A stretch of 64,000 bases of DNA from Isosphaera sp. (GCA_013822345.1 PNKH01000020.1:16123-80122); one strand, 5' to 3'; numbered from the stretch's first letter, positions 31,927 to 40,628 are shown. Numbers and translations: made by a program. Notes: generated by a model from the sequence alone, not told the origin.

Positions 31927-32892
31927 ATGTTCGCCGCCGCGACCGCGTCCACCCACCCGGTCACCCACCTCGCGTTCGACCCGGCCGGCACCACGCTCGC
32001 GGTCGGCCAGCCGAACTACGGCGTCACCCTGTTCGACCGGGCCACCGGCCTCCCGGCCCGCACCCTGCCGCTGCCGCGGGTCGCGGGGTACGGGTCGGTC
32101 GTGTTCTGCGCCGGCGGGGCGCGGCTGGCGGTCGGGTCGCTGAAGGGCGTCCACCTGTTCGACGCGGCCACCGGCGACCTGGTCGGGCACGGGGGCGGGT
32201 GGACGATGGCCGGGGCGGTGCTGGCCGAGGGCGGGGACGGGCTGGTGGCCGCGGTCCGGGGCGGGCTGCGGGACGTGCGGCCGTCCCCGCCCGCCGCCCG
32301 GTCGCTGTGGTCGCACGCCCGGCCGCTCCAGAGCCGGGCGGCGGTGGTCGCCCTGTCGCCGTGCGGGCGGTGGGGGTTCGGCGTCTACGAGCGGGTCCGG
32401 CCGTCGCTCATCGACCTCCGCACCGGCCGCGTCGCGGCCGCCCTCGACCACCGGTACCGGAGCCGGGCCGGGGTGGCGGTCACCTTCTCCCCCGACGGCG
32501 GGCGGTTCGCAGTGGCCGACGGGACCGACGTGACCGTCTTCGACACCCCCGCCGAGCCCGGGGCCGAGCCGGACGGCGACGACGACGACGCGCCGCCGAC
32601 CGTCGCCCCGCCGCCGCGGAAGCTGATCGAGCCGGTGTTCGTGCTGGGGCGGGCGGACGGGGAGCGGGGGCGGGAGTGGCGGCCGGCGGTGGCGTTCACC
32701 CCGGGCGGGGGCGGGCTCTTGGTGCGGCGGCCGCGGAACCGGGTGCAGCTGTGGGACGTGGCGGCCGGGGCGAGGGCGGCCGAGTGGGGCTGGCGGCTCG
32801 ACTCGGTGACCTGCCTGGCGGTCGCCCCGGACGGGCTGACGGCGGTCGCCGGGGCGCGGTTCGGCCGGGTGGTGGCGTGGGACCTGGAGTGA
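31927..32892 (+). CDS. WD40 repeat protein 3
   Basis: A 321-residue WD40-type protein starting at the ATG at 31927 after a GGAGGG site. Blades include VTHLAFDPAGTTLAVGQPNY, VTLFDRATG, VVFCAGGARLAVGSLKG, VAVTFSPDGGRFAVADGTDV and VAFTPGGGGLLVRRPRNR, ending VTCLAVAPDGLTAVAGARFG and VVAWDLE. An acidic loop (PDGDDDDAPPTV near residue 215) interrupts two blades. It is the last of the three tandem WD40 genes. A hairpin element begins four bases after its stop codon. Confidence 0.83.
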   Translation: MFAAATASTHPVTHLAFDPAGTTLAVGQPNYGVTLFDRATGLPARTLPLPRVAGYGSVVFCAGGARLAVGSLKGVHLFDAATGDLVGHGGGWTMAGAVLAEGGDGLVAAVRGGLRDVRPSPPAARSLWSHARPLQSRAAVVALSPCGRWGFGVYERVRPSLIDLRTGRVAAALDHRYRSRAGVAVTFSPDGGRFAVADGTDVTVFDTPAEPGAEPDGDDDDAPPTVAPPPRKLIEPVFVLGRADGERGREWRPAVAFTPGGGGLLVRRPRNRVQLWDVAAGARAAEWGWRLDSVTCLAVAPDGLTAVAGARFGRVVAWDLE

Positions 32893-32895
32893 CGG

Positions 32896-32962
32896 GGCGA
32901 GCCGGGAGCGTGAGCGACCGGAGGGCCTGACGTTCTCCGGCCGCTCACGCTCCCGGCTCGCC
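32896..32962. repeat. Hairpin element after WD40 gene 3
   Basis: 27-bp arms (32896-32922 and 32936-32962) with one mismatch and a 13-base spacer. The arm reads GGCGAGCCGGGAGCGTGAGC, the same word family as the hairpins at 10739 and 20443. It lies between convergent genes, where it could terminate both. Confidence 0.9.
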
Positions 32963-32979
32963 GCCGGAGTCCCGGCCGC

Positions 32980-33711
32980 TCACGCCGGGACCGCCGCGTA
33001 CCGCAACACCTCCAGCACCTCGGCCGGGTCGCAGCCGTAGATGCCGGCCCCCCACGCCGCGTTCTGCTCGACCACCGCCCAGCCGCGGCCGGCGATCACG
33101 CCGACGTCGAGCACCGCCGCCCGCGGCAGGTCGACCCGCCCGTCCGCGAGCACCGCCCGGACGAACGCCCCGGCCTCCGCCAGTTCCGCCCCGGACGCCT
33201 CGAACCCGTTGTCGCGCTGGAGTTCGCCGTCCCGCAGGTACACCGACAGCGCCCGGGCCTGGCGGTCGAGGACGAAGCAGCGGAACTCCTTCTCCCACCG
33301 CACGACCTCGGCGACGAGGACCGGGCCGTCCTCGTCGTACCCGTCGGGCAGGTTCGGGCCGGCGTACACCCGGGCGGGGAAGCTCTTGTCGTTCGGCGGC
33401 TTGACGAACGCCGGCTCGGCGAGTTGGCGGGCGGCGCGGAGGGTGGTGAGCGACACCCGCCGCTTGCGGAACTCGTCGGGGAGGCGCGGCAGCCAGTCGG
33501 TGGCCGGTTCGAGGAGTCGGAGGCCGAACTGCTCGGCGAGGGTCGGGCCGAACAGGGTTTCGAGGTAGAGGACGGGGTCGGGGACGGAGCGGAGTACGTC
33601 CGGGACGCGCCAGGTCGTGAGCCGTTCGACGCCCCAGCCGAGGCGGCCGGCGGCGCGCCACAGGGCCTGGGCGTCGTCGGTGAACCGGGGGGTGAGGATC
33701 AGGGTCGGCAT
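32980..33711 (-). CDS. ATP-grasp domain protein
   Basis: A 243-residue protein starting at the ATG at 33711. It reads LILTPRFTDDAQALWRAAGR at the N-terminus and then the central ATP-grasp text AFVKPPNDKSFPARVYAG (ATP-binding Lys), VLVAEVVRWEKEFRCFVLD (Glu and hydrophobic ATP-contact strand) and VLDVGVIAGRGWAVVEQNAA (metal-binding Asp/Glu/Asn). Family members ligate a carboxylate to an amine or thiol with ATP. Many small ATP-grasp proteins of this sort modify peptides or proteins. The small gene at 33728-33964, ending 17 bases before this start, could encode a partner or substrate. Confidence 0.82.
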   Translation of the reverse strand: MPTLILTPRFTDDAQALWRAAGRLGWGVERLTTWRVPDVLRSVPDPVLYLETLFGPTLAEQFGLRLLEPATDWLPRLPDEFRKRRVSLTTLRAARQLAEPAFVKPPNDKSFPARVYAGPNLPDGYDEDGPVLVAEVVRWEKEFRCFVLDRQARALSVYLRDGELQRDNGFEASGAELAEAGAFVRAVLADGRVDLPRAAVLDVGVIAGRGWAVVEQNAAWGAGIYGCDPAEVLEVLRYAAVPA

Positions 33712-33727
33712 CGGATCCGGCACCCGC

Positions 33728-33964
33728 TCAAGCGCGCCTTTGCCACAGCGGCAGTTCGCCCGGCTCGGCCGGGCGCCAAGCCGACGGGTCCACTCCCCAC
33801 TCGTCTTCGGCGCAGAGCAGACCCGTCGGCAGGTCGGGCTGGAGGTAGTCGTGGGTGTTCCGCCCGGCGGCGTAGCGGTAGACCAGCACACCCTCCCCGC
33901 CGCCGTCGTCGACGATCTCGAACCGCTCGTCCCCGCGCTCGGCGACGAGCAACACCTTTTCCAC
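33728..33964 (-). CDS. Small acidic hypothetical protein
   Basis: A 78-residue protein reading MEKVLLVAERGDERFEIVDD and then GVLVYRYAAGRNTHDYLQPD, ending GELPLWQRRA. It has no signal peptide or known motif. It ends 17 bases upstream of the ATP-grasp gene, in the same direction, and its composition and codon use fit a real gene. Co-transcription suggests a functional link, perhaps as a substrate or accessory protein, but this is inference from context only. Confidence 0.65.
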   Translation of the reverse strand: MEKVLLVAERGDERFEIVDDGGGEGVLVYRYAAGRNTHDYLQPDLPTGLLCAEDEWGVDPSAWRPAEPGELPLWQRRA

Positions 33965-34012
33965 CTCGTAGCCCCCCAGACCCGGAAGCGGGCGGCGGTG
34001 CCGGGCGGCCGG

Positions 34013-34228
34013 TCACCCCTCGGCGGGGGCGTCGCCCGCCGAGGGGTCGGGGATCAGGCCGAGTTGCTTGCGGATGACCTGGCCGAGGGTGTCCGCGACC
34101 TCCCGGTGCCGCGGGACGGGGGCCTGCGCCCCGGTCGCCGGGTTCCGGTACACGTCGTGCCGCCGGCCGTGGCGGACGAGCACGCACCCGGCCTGCTCCA
34201 ACTCCCGGATCAGGTCCCGGCGCTTCAC
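34013..34228 (-). CDS. hicA: HicA-type toxin (mRNA interferase)
   Basis: A 71-residue protein of the HicA/YcfA family. It reads KRRDLIRELEQAGCVLVRHG followed by RRHDVYRNPATG, the double-stranded-RNA-binding-like fold with the catalytic His in the RHD segment; PVPRHREVADTLGQVIRKQL matches the family's HxxL-T-x-I-x-K end. HicA toxins cleave mRNA and are held in check by HicB. The start overlaps the stop of hicB by four bases (ATGA), the antitoxin-first order. The C-terminal tail (DPSAGDAPAEG) is extra. Confidence 0.9.
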   Translation of the reverse strand: MKRRDLIRELEQAGCVLVRHGRRHDVYRNPATGAQAPVPRHREVADTLGQVIRKQLGLIPDPSAGDAPAEG

Positions 34229-34431
34229 ACCTCGAGCTCCACCGGCTCCCGCTCGGCGCCGGCCGGGGCCGGCGTGCGCTCCTGCGTCACCATCAGGTCG
34301 TAGGCGTCCTGGATGTTCTCCCGGAGTTCGTCCAGGGTCTCGCCCTGGCTGAACACCCCGGGCACCTCCAGCAGCCGGCCGACGTAGAAGTCGCCATCCC
34401 GCCAGAACTCGAGCGTGAACCGTCCGCTCAT
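34225..34431 (-). CDS. hicB: HicB-type antitoxin
   Basis: A 68-residue protein of the HicB family, starting at the ATG at 34431. The text FTLEFWRDGDFYVGRLLEVP, GVFSQGETLDELRENIQDAY is the partial RNase H-like fold of HicB antitoxins. No clear C-terminal DNA-binding domain follows (the tail is Pro/Glu-rich), so this may be a short form that neutralises HicA but regulates weakly. It is encoded just before hicA and overlaps it by four bases. Confidence 0.9.
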   Translation of the reverse strand: MSGRFTLEFWRDGDFYVGRLLEVPGVFSQGETLDELRENIQDAYDLMVTQERTPAPAGAEREPVELEV

Positions 34432-34472
34432 GACCTCCCCCTCGGAACCTCGGGTCGCCACGGGTGACAGGG

Positions 34473-37400
34473 TCACGGCCGGGCGGCGGTCAGGGCGTCG
34501 CGGACCGGGCCCTGGATCGGCGCCAACGCCGCGTTCACCACCCGCGTCGGGACCGTCGACGCCAGCTCCCGCACCGCACCCTGCCGGAAGTCGTCCCGGG
34601 CCTGGTCCGTCGAGCCGAGCCCCCACCGCGCCGCACCCAGGAAGTACCACCCCAGCGCGTCCGTCGGGTCGGCGTCCACCGCCGCCGCCAGGCTCGCCGC
34701 CGCGTCCGAATACCGCCCCAACTTGTACGCCGTGATCCCCGCGTCCAGAGCCCGCGCCGCCGCCGCCGCGTCCCGCCGCGGCAACTCCACCGGCCGACGG
34801 AACGGCGCCTGACGGTCCGTCACCGACGCCAGCCCGACGTCCGCCGCCGTCGCCCACAACACCTTCTCCCGCGCCGCCGGGCCGTGCGCCGGGTTCGCCC
34901 GGGCCGCCTCGAACTCCGCCTTCGCCCCCGCCAGGTCGCCCTTGAACAGCAGCGCCAGCCCGGCGACGGTGCGGGCCTTCCCCGCGTCCGCCGACCCCGG
35001 CGGGGCCGCCGCCTGCGCCTTCCGGGCGGTCCTCAGCGCCTCCTCCGCGTCCGACGCCCGCCGCAGCTCCACCAGGATCGGCAGCCACAGGTCCAGCGCC
35101 TGCCCCGGGCTGACCGCGTTCTCCCGGTCGGCCGCGATCTGCTTGTCCTTCTCGGCCACCCGCACCTTCTCCGCCGCCACCGCGGCGTTCAGCACCCGCA
35201 CCTTCTCCTCGAACCCCGCCGTCAGCTTCTTCGCGTCGGCCACGTACTTCTCGGCCGCCGCCTTCAGCTCCGCCGTCTGGTCGTCCTTCAGCTTGCCGAC
35301 GGCCGCGGCGTGCCCCTCGGCCAGCTTCTTCATCGCCAGGGTGTGGTCGGCCGCCAGCCGCTTCGTCTCGGCCTCCAGCTTCGCGTCCGCCGCCCGGACC
35401 GCCGCCTCGGACTTCGTCAGCCGGCCGGCCAGGTCGAGCAGTTGGGCGGAACTCAGCCCGCCCCCGCCGACCGCCATCATCCCCGGCGGGACCAGGGCGG
35501 ACAGGGTCGGCCCGGTCGCCCGCTCGGCCGCCACCTTCTGGGCCGCCCGCAGCTCGTCCGGGCCGAACTTCTCGCCCAGCAGCTTCGCCCCCTGCAGCTC
35601 CTTCGCCACCGCCGCCACCAGGTCGTCGGCCGCCTTCCGCGCCTTCTCCTCGGCGTCCAGCTTCTTCTCGGCCGCCGCCTTCGCGTCGGCCTCCTTCTTC
35701 ACCTCCCCCTTCAGGTCCGTCGCCAGGTCGCCGGCCACCTTCAGCTCCTTCATCGCGACGCCCAGCTTGTCGGACGTGTCCTTCAGGTCCTTCGTCGCGA
35801 TGGCCAGTTTGTCGGACGCGTCCTTGAGGTCGGTCTTCAGCCCCGGCACCCCGGCGGCGGCGGCCCGGTCGGCGGCCAGGGCGGCCACCGCCTTGTCCGC
35901 CCCGTCCTTCTTGAACAGGTCGGCGACCGGCTTGCTCCCGTAGATCGCCGCCCGCAGTTCCCAGTACGCCTTCAGGTCGTCGCAGGACCGGGCGAAGATC
36001 TGCTCCAGCGGGTCCGACAGCGGGTTCAGCCCGCGGCCGGGGTTCGCCTTCGCCTGCTTCAGGTGCGCCGCCTTCGCCTTCACGATCTCGGCGGCCGCCT
36101 CGGCGAACTTCTCGCCCGCCGCCAGGTTCACCGCCTTCCAGAAGTGCACCCCGGCCTCCACCTCATCGGCCCCGGCCTTCGGGTCCGGCTGGAGCAGGGT
36201 GACGGCGAGGAGCAGTTGGTGGGCGTCGGCCGGGGCGAGCCGGCGGGCAGCCCCTTCCGGCGGCGGGGGCGGGGCCGCCGCCGGGGCGGTCGCGGCGAGC
36301 CGGTCGAGGGCGGCGTCGAAGGTGGCGGCGTAGGCCGGGAACCGGGCCCGGGCGTCCTCGTACGCCTTACGGGCGGCGTCCCGGTCGCCGGCCAACTCGT
36401 GGGCCACCCCGACCTGCACCGCGGCCTTGACCGCCATCCGCACGTCCGCCTTGGCGTCGGCCGCCACCGCCTGCAGCTTCTCCCGGGCCGCCTTCAGCCC
36501 GGCGGCGTCCGGCTTCCCGGCCTGGACGACGGCGAACAGCTCGGCCTCGCCGACCGCCGCCCGGACCTCCGGGTCCGTGTCCGGGAGGGCGGCGGCGATC
36601 TTCCGGGCCCCGGCGAAGTCCCCGGCCCGGACGGCGGCCGTCACGTCGGCCGGCTTCGGCGGCGGGGCCTCGGGGGTCTTGGGGTCGGGGTCGGTCTTCC
36701 CGGGCTGCGGGCGGGGTTGGGGCGCCTGGGCGGTCGGCTCGGCGTTCGGCACCAGCCCGCCGAAGTACACCCCGGCGCACGCCCCGGCGGCCACCACCGC
36801 CCCGACCAGGGTGCCGCCGGCCCACGCCCCGGCCCGCCCGCGGGCCGGGCGGGCGACGGCCGCCGGGGCCGGGGCCGGGCGGGCGACGGCCACCGCCCGC
36901 GCCCGCCGCGCCGGGGCCGGCGCCGGCGCCGGGGGCGGGGTCGGCGGGGCGTCGGCCGGGACGACCGGGCCCTCGGCCGACGACCCGGACAGCCAGTCGA
37001 TCTCGACCGACGGGTCGTCCTCGTCCCCCGGGCCCGGCCCGGTCTTGCCGGCCGGGGTCTTCGGCCCGGCCGACCCCTTGCCGCGGCCGCTCAGCACCCC
37101 GGTCGGCGGGCCGGCGGCGGCGGCCGGGTCGGCCCCGAGCACGTCCGCCTCGCCCGCCCCCCAGTCGAGCATCCCGGCAATCGGGTCCGGTTCCGGCTCG
37201 GGGACCGGGGTCTTCCGCGGGACCGACCGGGACGGGCTGGGCGGCCCGAAGATCCGGGACGCGGCCGCCTCGTCCTCGGCCGACGGGTGGTCGGAGAACT
37301 CGACCGACGAGTCGTCCTCGGCCGGGACCACCGAGGACTCGCCGAGGGCGACATCAGACGACCCGCCCCGGGGCTTCGGCCCGGCCCCGGCGAAGATGCT

Positions 37401-38528
37401 CGACCGGGGGGCCGGCTGCTCGTCCGTCCGGTCCTCGTCCGGGTCGTGCAGCCCGAGGTCCGGGGCGGTCCGGCCGCCGGCCAGCGGGTCGGCCCCGCCG
37501 GCCGCGGCCGCCAGCTCCGGCGGGACCGGCAGGTCGTCGACCGGGGTCAGGTCGAACTCCGTCCCGCCCGGGTCGGGGAAGGTCCGCCCGACCCCCGGGG
37601 CCTCGATCCGGACGGCCGACCCGTCCGAGTCCACCTCCGGGCGGCCCGGCTCGGCCAGGTCGCCGAGGATGCTGGACGCGTCGTGGGTCGGGTCCGGGGT
37701 GGCCCCGTAGTCCGGGGCGTCGGCCCCCGGCGGGGGCGTCTCGACCGGGCCGAACGGCAGCTCGGCCGACGGCCCCAGGTCGAACAGGCTGTCCCCCTCC
37801 GGGAAGTCGTCCGCCTCCGGCAGGTCGTCGGCCAGCGGCAGGTCGTCCCCGGCCAGCTCGACCGGGACGGTGCTCCCGCCGGCCGGCGGGTCGAACAGCA
37901 GGGCGACCTCGGACGACCGCGGCCCGGCCGCCGCGGTGCCGGACGTGGACTCGTCGGCCGCCGCCACGATCACGTCCGACCCGCCGGTGACCGGGGGCGG
38001 GGCCGGGTGCGGGTACTGGTCGGCGAGCACGTCCGAGCTCTCGACCGCCGGCGGCGGGCTCTTGGCGATGTCCGCCTCCGGGGCGTCCGGCGGGGCGGCC
38101 GGGGGCGGCTGCCGCGTCCCGCTGTCCGAGGTCAGCCACCCGGACGCCGGGGCCACCGGCCGGACCGCCCCGCCCAGCAGGTTGAGCGAGGACGGGTCGG
38201 CCGGCAGCGCCTCGGGGATGATGTCGCTGGACGACTCGGCCAGGAACGGGTCGGACGCGTTGGCGCCGAGCTGCACCCCGGACGACCGCCCGAGGTCGAT
38301 CTCCTCCGACGCGGACTGGCCGGCGACCGGGACGTCGGCCCAGCTGTCCGCGGCCGCGGCCGCGGGCGGCCCGAAGTCGATCTCCTCCGACCCCGACAGG
38401 CCGGCGACCGGGACGTCGGCCCAGCTGTCCTCGGGCGGCGGCGGGGCGAGCGGGGCGGTCTCGTCGGTCGGGTCGTCCTTCGGGTCCGAGGCGGGCTTCC
38501 GGTCCGGGTCGTTCGGGTTGTTCGGCAT
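34473..38528 (-). CDS. Giant single-TM protein with Ser/Asp-rich head, coiled coil and TPR tail
   Basis: A 1351-residue protein. Residues 1 to about 540 are a disordered, Pro/Ala/Ser/Asp-rich head with a recurring short motif of Ser-Ser/Glu-hydrophobic type (SEEIDFG, SEEIDLG, SSDVALGESS, SVEFSD, SVEIDWLSG), including two near-identical copies of SWADVPVAG. One transmembrane helix lies near residues 563-585 (WAGGTLVGAVVAAGACAGVYF). The outer part has helical repeats, a long coiled coil near residues 850-1130 (KDASDKLAIATKDLKDTSDK) and TPR-like units at the end (AGITAYKLGRYSDAAASLAA). Such proteins occur only in Gemmata-like bacteria as far as I recognise; the repeated head motifs might be phosphorylated or bind a forkhead-like reader. 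Function unknown. Confidence 0.8.
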   Translation of the reverse strand: MPNNPNDPDRKPASDPKDDPTDETAPLAPPPPEDSWADVPVAGLSGSEEIDFGPPAAAAADSWADVPVAGQSASEEIDLGRSSGVQLGANASDPFLAESSSDIIPEALPADPSSLNLLGGAVRPVAPASGWLTSDSGTRQPPPAAPPDAPEADIAKSPPPAVESSDVLADQYPHPAPPPVTGGSDVIVAAADESTSGTAAAGPRSSEVALLFDPPAGGSTVPVELAGDDLPLADDLPEADDFPEGDSLFDLGPSAELPFGPVETPPPGADAPDYGATPDPTHDASSILGDLAEPGRPEVDSDGSAVRIEAPGVGRTFPDPGGTEFDLTPVDDLPVPPELAAAAGGADPLAGGRTAPDLGLHDPDEDRTDEQPAPRSSIFAGAGPKPRGGSSDVALGESSVVPAEDDSSVEFSDHPSAEDEAAASRIFGPPSPSRSVPRKTPVPEPEPDPIAGMLDWGAGEADVLGADPAAAAGPPTGVLSGRGKGSAGPKTPAGKTGPGPGDEDDPSVEIDWLSGSSAEGPVVPADAPPTPPPAPAPAPARRARAVAVARPAPAPAAVARPARGRAGAWAGGTLVGAVVAAGACAGVYFGGLVPNAEPTAQAPQPRPQPGKTDPDPKTPEAPPPKPADVTAAVRAGDFAGARKIAAALPDTDPEVRAAVGEAELFAVVQAGKPDAAGLKAAREKLQAVAADAKADVRMAVKAAVQVGVAHELAGDRDAARKAYEDARARFPAYAATFDAALDRLAATAPAAAPPPPPEGAARRLAPADAHQLLLAVTLLQPDPKAGADEVEAGVHFWKAVNLAAGEKFAEAAAEIVKAKAAHLKQAKANPGRGLNPLSDPLEQIFARSCDDLKAYWELRAAIYGSKPVADLFKKDGADKAVAALAADRAAAAGVPGLKTDLKDASDKLAIATKDLKDTSDKLGVAMKELKVAGDLATDLKGEVKKEADAKAAAEKKLDAEEKARKAADDLVAAVAKELQGAKLLGEKFGPDELRAAQKVAAERATGPTLSALVPPGMMAVGGGGLSSAQLLDLAGRLTKSEAAVRAADAKLEAETKRLAADHTLAMKKLAEGHAAAVGKLKDDQTAELKAAAEKYVADAKKLTAGFEEKVRVLNAAVAAEKVRVAEKDKQIAADRENAVSPGQALDLWLPILVELRRASDAEEALRTARKAQAAAPPGSADAGKARTVAGLALLFKGDLAGAKAEFEAARANPAHGPAAREKVLWATAADVGLASVTDRQAPFRRPVELPRRDAAAAARALDAGITAYKLGRYSDAAASLAAAVDADPTDALGWYFLGAARWGLGSTDQARDDFRQGAVRELASTVPTRVVNAALAPIQGPVRDALTAARP
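38295..38436 (-). repeat. 81-bp-spaced coding repeat in the giant protein
   Basis: Two near-identical ~60-base stretches (38295-38355 and 38376-38436) share the sequence GGCCGGCGACCGGGACGTCG and encode SWADVPVAG followed by SEEID. It is a recent internal duplication within the N-terminal head. Confidence 0.85.
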
Positions 38529-38763
38529 GGGGTGTCCGCTCCGCGGGTCGCGGGGTCCGCCGGGCGGCGGTCGGGGCGGGGCGCCGCGCCTGAAATGCTA
38601 TCCCGCATTGTCTCCCGCCGCGACGCCCGGGCCAACACCTTTCGCGCATTTCTCCGCACCCCCGGCGGAACCGTCGGAACCTCCCGCCCCCCCGCCGCCT
38701 CCCGGCCCCGCCCACCCCGCCAGGCTCCGGGGCCGGCACCTTCCCTCGGTCCGGGTCTGGTCT

Positions 38764-38833
38764 CGGTGTGGGAGGGCGAGGCTCCCGCCGAGCCGAAACG
38801 CCCGGCTCGGCGGGAGCCTCGCCTTCCACACCG
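38764..38833. repeat. Hairpin element (CGGTGTGGGAGG family), copy 1
   Basis: Arms 38764-38794 and 38804-38833 pair over about 30 bp with one mismatch and one extra base. The outer word CGGTGTGGGAGGGCG is shared with the hairpin at 40557-40628. It lies upstream of the giant protein gene. Confidence 0.88.
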
Positions 38834-39238
38834 GGGAGCCACCCCGGTCCGGGACGGATTGCCTAACCCCCCGGCAGGTCGTACACTCGTCCCGTCTGGC
38901 AGAGTCGAACCCGGCCGAATGCCCGAACGGAAACACCGTTTGCAATTGCTTTGGGCATCGCAACGGCGGCCGGACGGGAGGAGGGTCCGTCGACTCGAAC
39001 TAACCCTAACTCGGAGAAGCGGTTGCCTCGAACGCCAACGCCCCAGGGGTTTCTGGCATCACGGTTGCTTTAAGAGGATTAGCCAATCGGACCCGAACTC
39101 CCCGGTCGGTCAGGCCGCCACCACCAGCCTCAGTGGTACGGGGGGTTCGACGGACGGGACGGTCACCCGGCGCCGCCGGCGCCCCAACGGTTCGGACGGC
39201 AGGCCCGCGCCGCCCGGCCCTCACCCGCAGGTGACAAC
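38834..39238. other. Stretch without recognisable gene
   Basis: About 400 bases without a convincing open frame. It has patches of lower GC near 38930-38955 and 39055-39090 and a small AACGG...CCGTT stem. It may hold the promoter and leader of the short gene at 39239. No RNA gene could be folded. Confidence 0.4.
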
Positions 39239-39439
39239 GTGCAACCGCTGTTCGACGCCATTTCGGCCGACGGCCCCCGGGCCGACCAGGAAGTGGTGGA
39301 GCTGCCGCTGCTGCTCCCCCGCTGGCAAGCGATGGAACTGGAGGCCGCCGCCAGCCGCCGCGGGATGACGACCGGGCAGATGCTCCGGCGGGTGATCGGC
39401 GAGCTGCTGGCCGCCCGCCCGGCCCCCGCCCGCTCCTGA
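39239..39439 (+). CDS. Short helix-rich protein, ribbon-helix-helix-like
   Basis: A 66-residue open frame from a GTG at 39239. The conserved-looking core VELPLLLPRWQAMELEAAAS, then RRGMTTGQMLRRVIGELLA resembles a ribbon-helix-helix: one beta strand followed by two helices (MELEAAASRRG and TTGQMLRRVIGELL). Proteins of this kind bind DNA as dimers. A later start at 39332 (MELEAAAS) would lose the strand. No toxin partner gene follows. The assignment rests only on pattern and length. Confidence 0.55.
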   Translation: MQPLFDAISADGPRADQEVVELPLLLPRWQAMELEAAASRRGMTTGQMLRRVIGELLAARPAPARS

Positions 39440-39522
39440 CCGGCCCGAGGCCCCGGGGCGCCACCTCCACCCCGCGCCCCGGCTGGACCGCCCGTCCCGT
39501 TCCCCTACGCTATCCCCGCGCC

Positions 39523-39586
39523 CTCCCGTAGCAGTCGCCGCTTGCGGCGTTGCGCGCAACGCCGCAAGCGGCGACTGCTACGGGAG
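39523..39586. repeat. 64-bp perfect palindrome without spacer
   Basis: Positions 39523-39554 and 39555-39586 are exact reverse complements with no loop (centre TTGCGCGCAA; outer end CTCCCGTAGCAGTCGCCG). It lies between the short RHH-like gene and the esterase gene, 28 bases before the latter's start. Confidence 0.95.
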
Positions 39587-39614
39587 AACACCCCCTCCCG
39601 CGGACGAGTCCCCC

Positions 39615-40502
39615 ATGTTCGCCGTCCTCCTCTCCCTGGCCGCGGCCCAGCCGCCGGCCCACCCGGTCGTCCCGCTCTGGCCCGGCAAGGCCCCGCACGC
39701 GGTCGGCGACTCCGACGCGGACAAGCCGAGCCTGACGGTGTTCGCGGCCCCGAAGGGGAAGGCGAACGGGGCGGCGGTGGTGGTCTGCCCGGGCGGCGGG
39801 TACGGGGTGCTAGCCGCCGACCACGAGGGGAAGCAGGTGGCCGAGTGGCTGAACGGGATCGGGGTGTCGGCGTTCGTGCTGAAGTACCGGATCGCGACCA
39901 AGGACCGGCCCGGCCCGCTCCACCCGGCCCCGCTGGCCGACGCCCAGCGGGCGATCCGGCTGGTCCGGGCCAAGGCCGCCGACTACGGGGTCGACCCGGC
40001 CCGGGTCGGGGTCTGGGGGTTCTCGGCCGGCGGGCACCTGGCGAGCACCGCCGCCACCCACTTCGACGCCGGGCGGAAGGACGGCGACGAGGTGGAGCGG
40101 CAGAGCTGCCGCCCGGACTTCGCCATCCTCGCGTACCCGGTGGTCACGATGGAGGCGGGGGTGACGCACGGCGGGTCGCGGCGGAACCTGATCGGGGACA
40201 AGCCGGACGAGAAGCTGGTGGAGTTGCTGTCGAACGAGAAGCAGGTGACGAAGGAGACGCCGCCGGTGTTCCTGTTCCACACGTCGGAGGACAAGGCGGT
40301 GGTGCCGGAGCACGCGACGCGGTTCTACCTGGCGTGCAAGAGGGCGGGGGTGCCGGTCGAGCTGCACATCTACGAGAAGGGGCGGCACGGGGTCGGGCTG
40401 GGCCGCGACCCGAAGTGGACCGGGGGCGAGGCGTCGGTGGCGACGTGGCCGAACCGGCTGGCCGACTGGATGAAGTCGCGCGGACTGCTGGAGAAGAAGT
40501 GA
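39615..40502 (+). CDS. Secreted alpha/beta hydrolase (acetylxylan-esterase-like)
   Basis: A 295-residue alpha/beta hydrolase with a short signal peptide (MFAVLLSLAAAQ). Motifs: VVVCPGGGYGVLAADHEGKQ (oxyanion-hole HGGG-type turn near residue 58), VGVWGFSAGGHLASTAATH with the nucleophile Ser near residue 138, VFLFHTSEDKAVVPEHATR with the Asp, and YEKGRHGVGLG with the His near residue 258. The triad is complete. The closest named group is the BD-FAE/acetylxylan esterase-like hydrolases that remove acetyl groups from plant or algal polysaccharides. A perfect 64-bp palindrome lies just upstream. Confidence 0.9.
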   Translation: MFAVLLSLAAAQPPAHPVVPLWPGKAPHAVGDSDADKPSLTVFAAPKGKANGAAVVVCPGGGYGVLAADHEGKQVAEWLNGIGVSAFVLKYRIATKDRPGPLHPAPLADAQRAIRLVRAKAADYGVDPARVGVWGFSAGGHLASTAATHFDAGRKDGDEVERQSCRPDFAILAYPVVTMEAGVTHGGSRRNLIGDKPDEKLVELLSNEKQVTKETPPVFLFHTSEDKAVVPEHATRFYLACKRAGVPVELHIYEKGRHGVGLGRDPKWTGGEASVATWPNRLADWMKSRGLLEKK

Positions 40503-40556
40503 CCGACCACCACCGACTCGGGTCGCGAGCGACCAGGCGGTCGGTGGGTCGTGTCT

Positions 40557-40628
40557 CGGTGTGGGAGGGCGGGGCTCCGGCCGAGCCGGTGGCGCCCGGC
40601 TCGGCCGGAGCCCCGCCCGCCCGCACCG
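40557..40628. repeat. Hairpin element (CGGTGTGGGAGG family), copy 2
   Basis: 31-bp arms (40557-40587 and 40598-40628) with few mismatches and a 10-base spacer. It shares its outer end with the hairpin at 38764, while the inner part (CTCCGGCCGAGCC) is different. It follows the esterase gene by 54 bases. Confidence 0.88.

Noticed and set aside
38890..38925. Another T-arm-like GGGTTCGACTC on the minus strand
   Set aside because: No cloverleaf could be built around it and the T-stem has mismatches.
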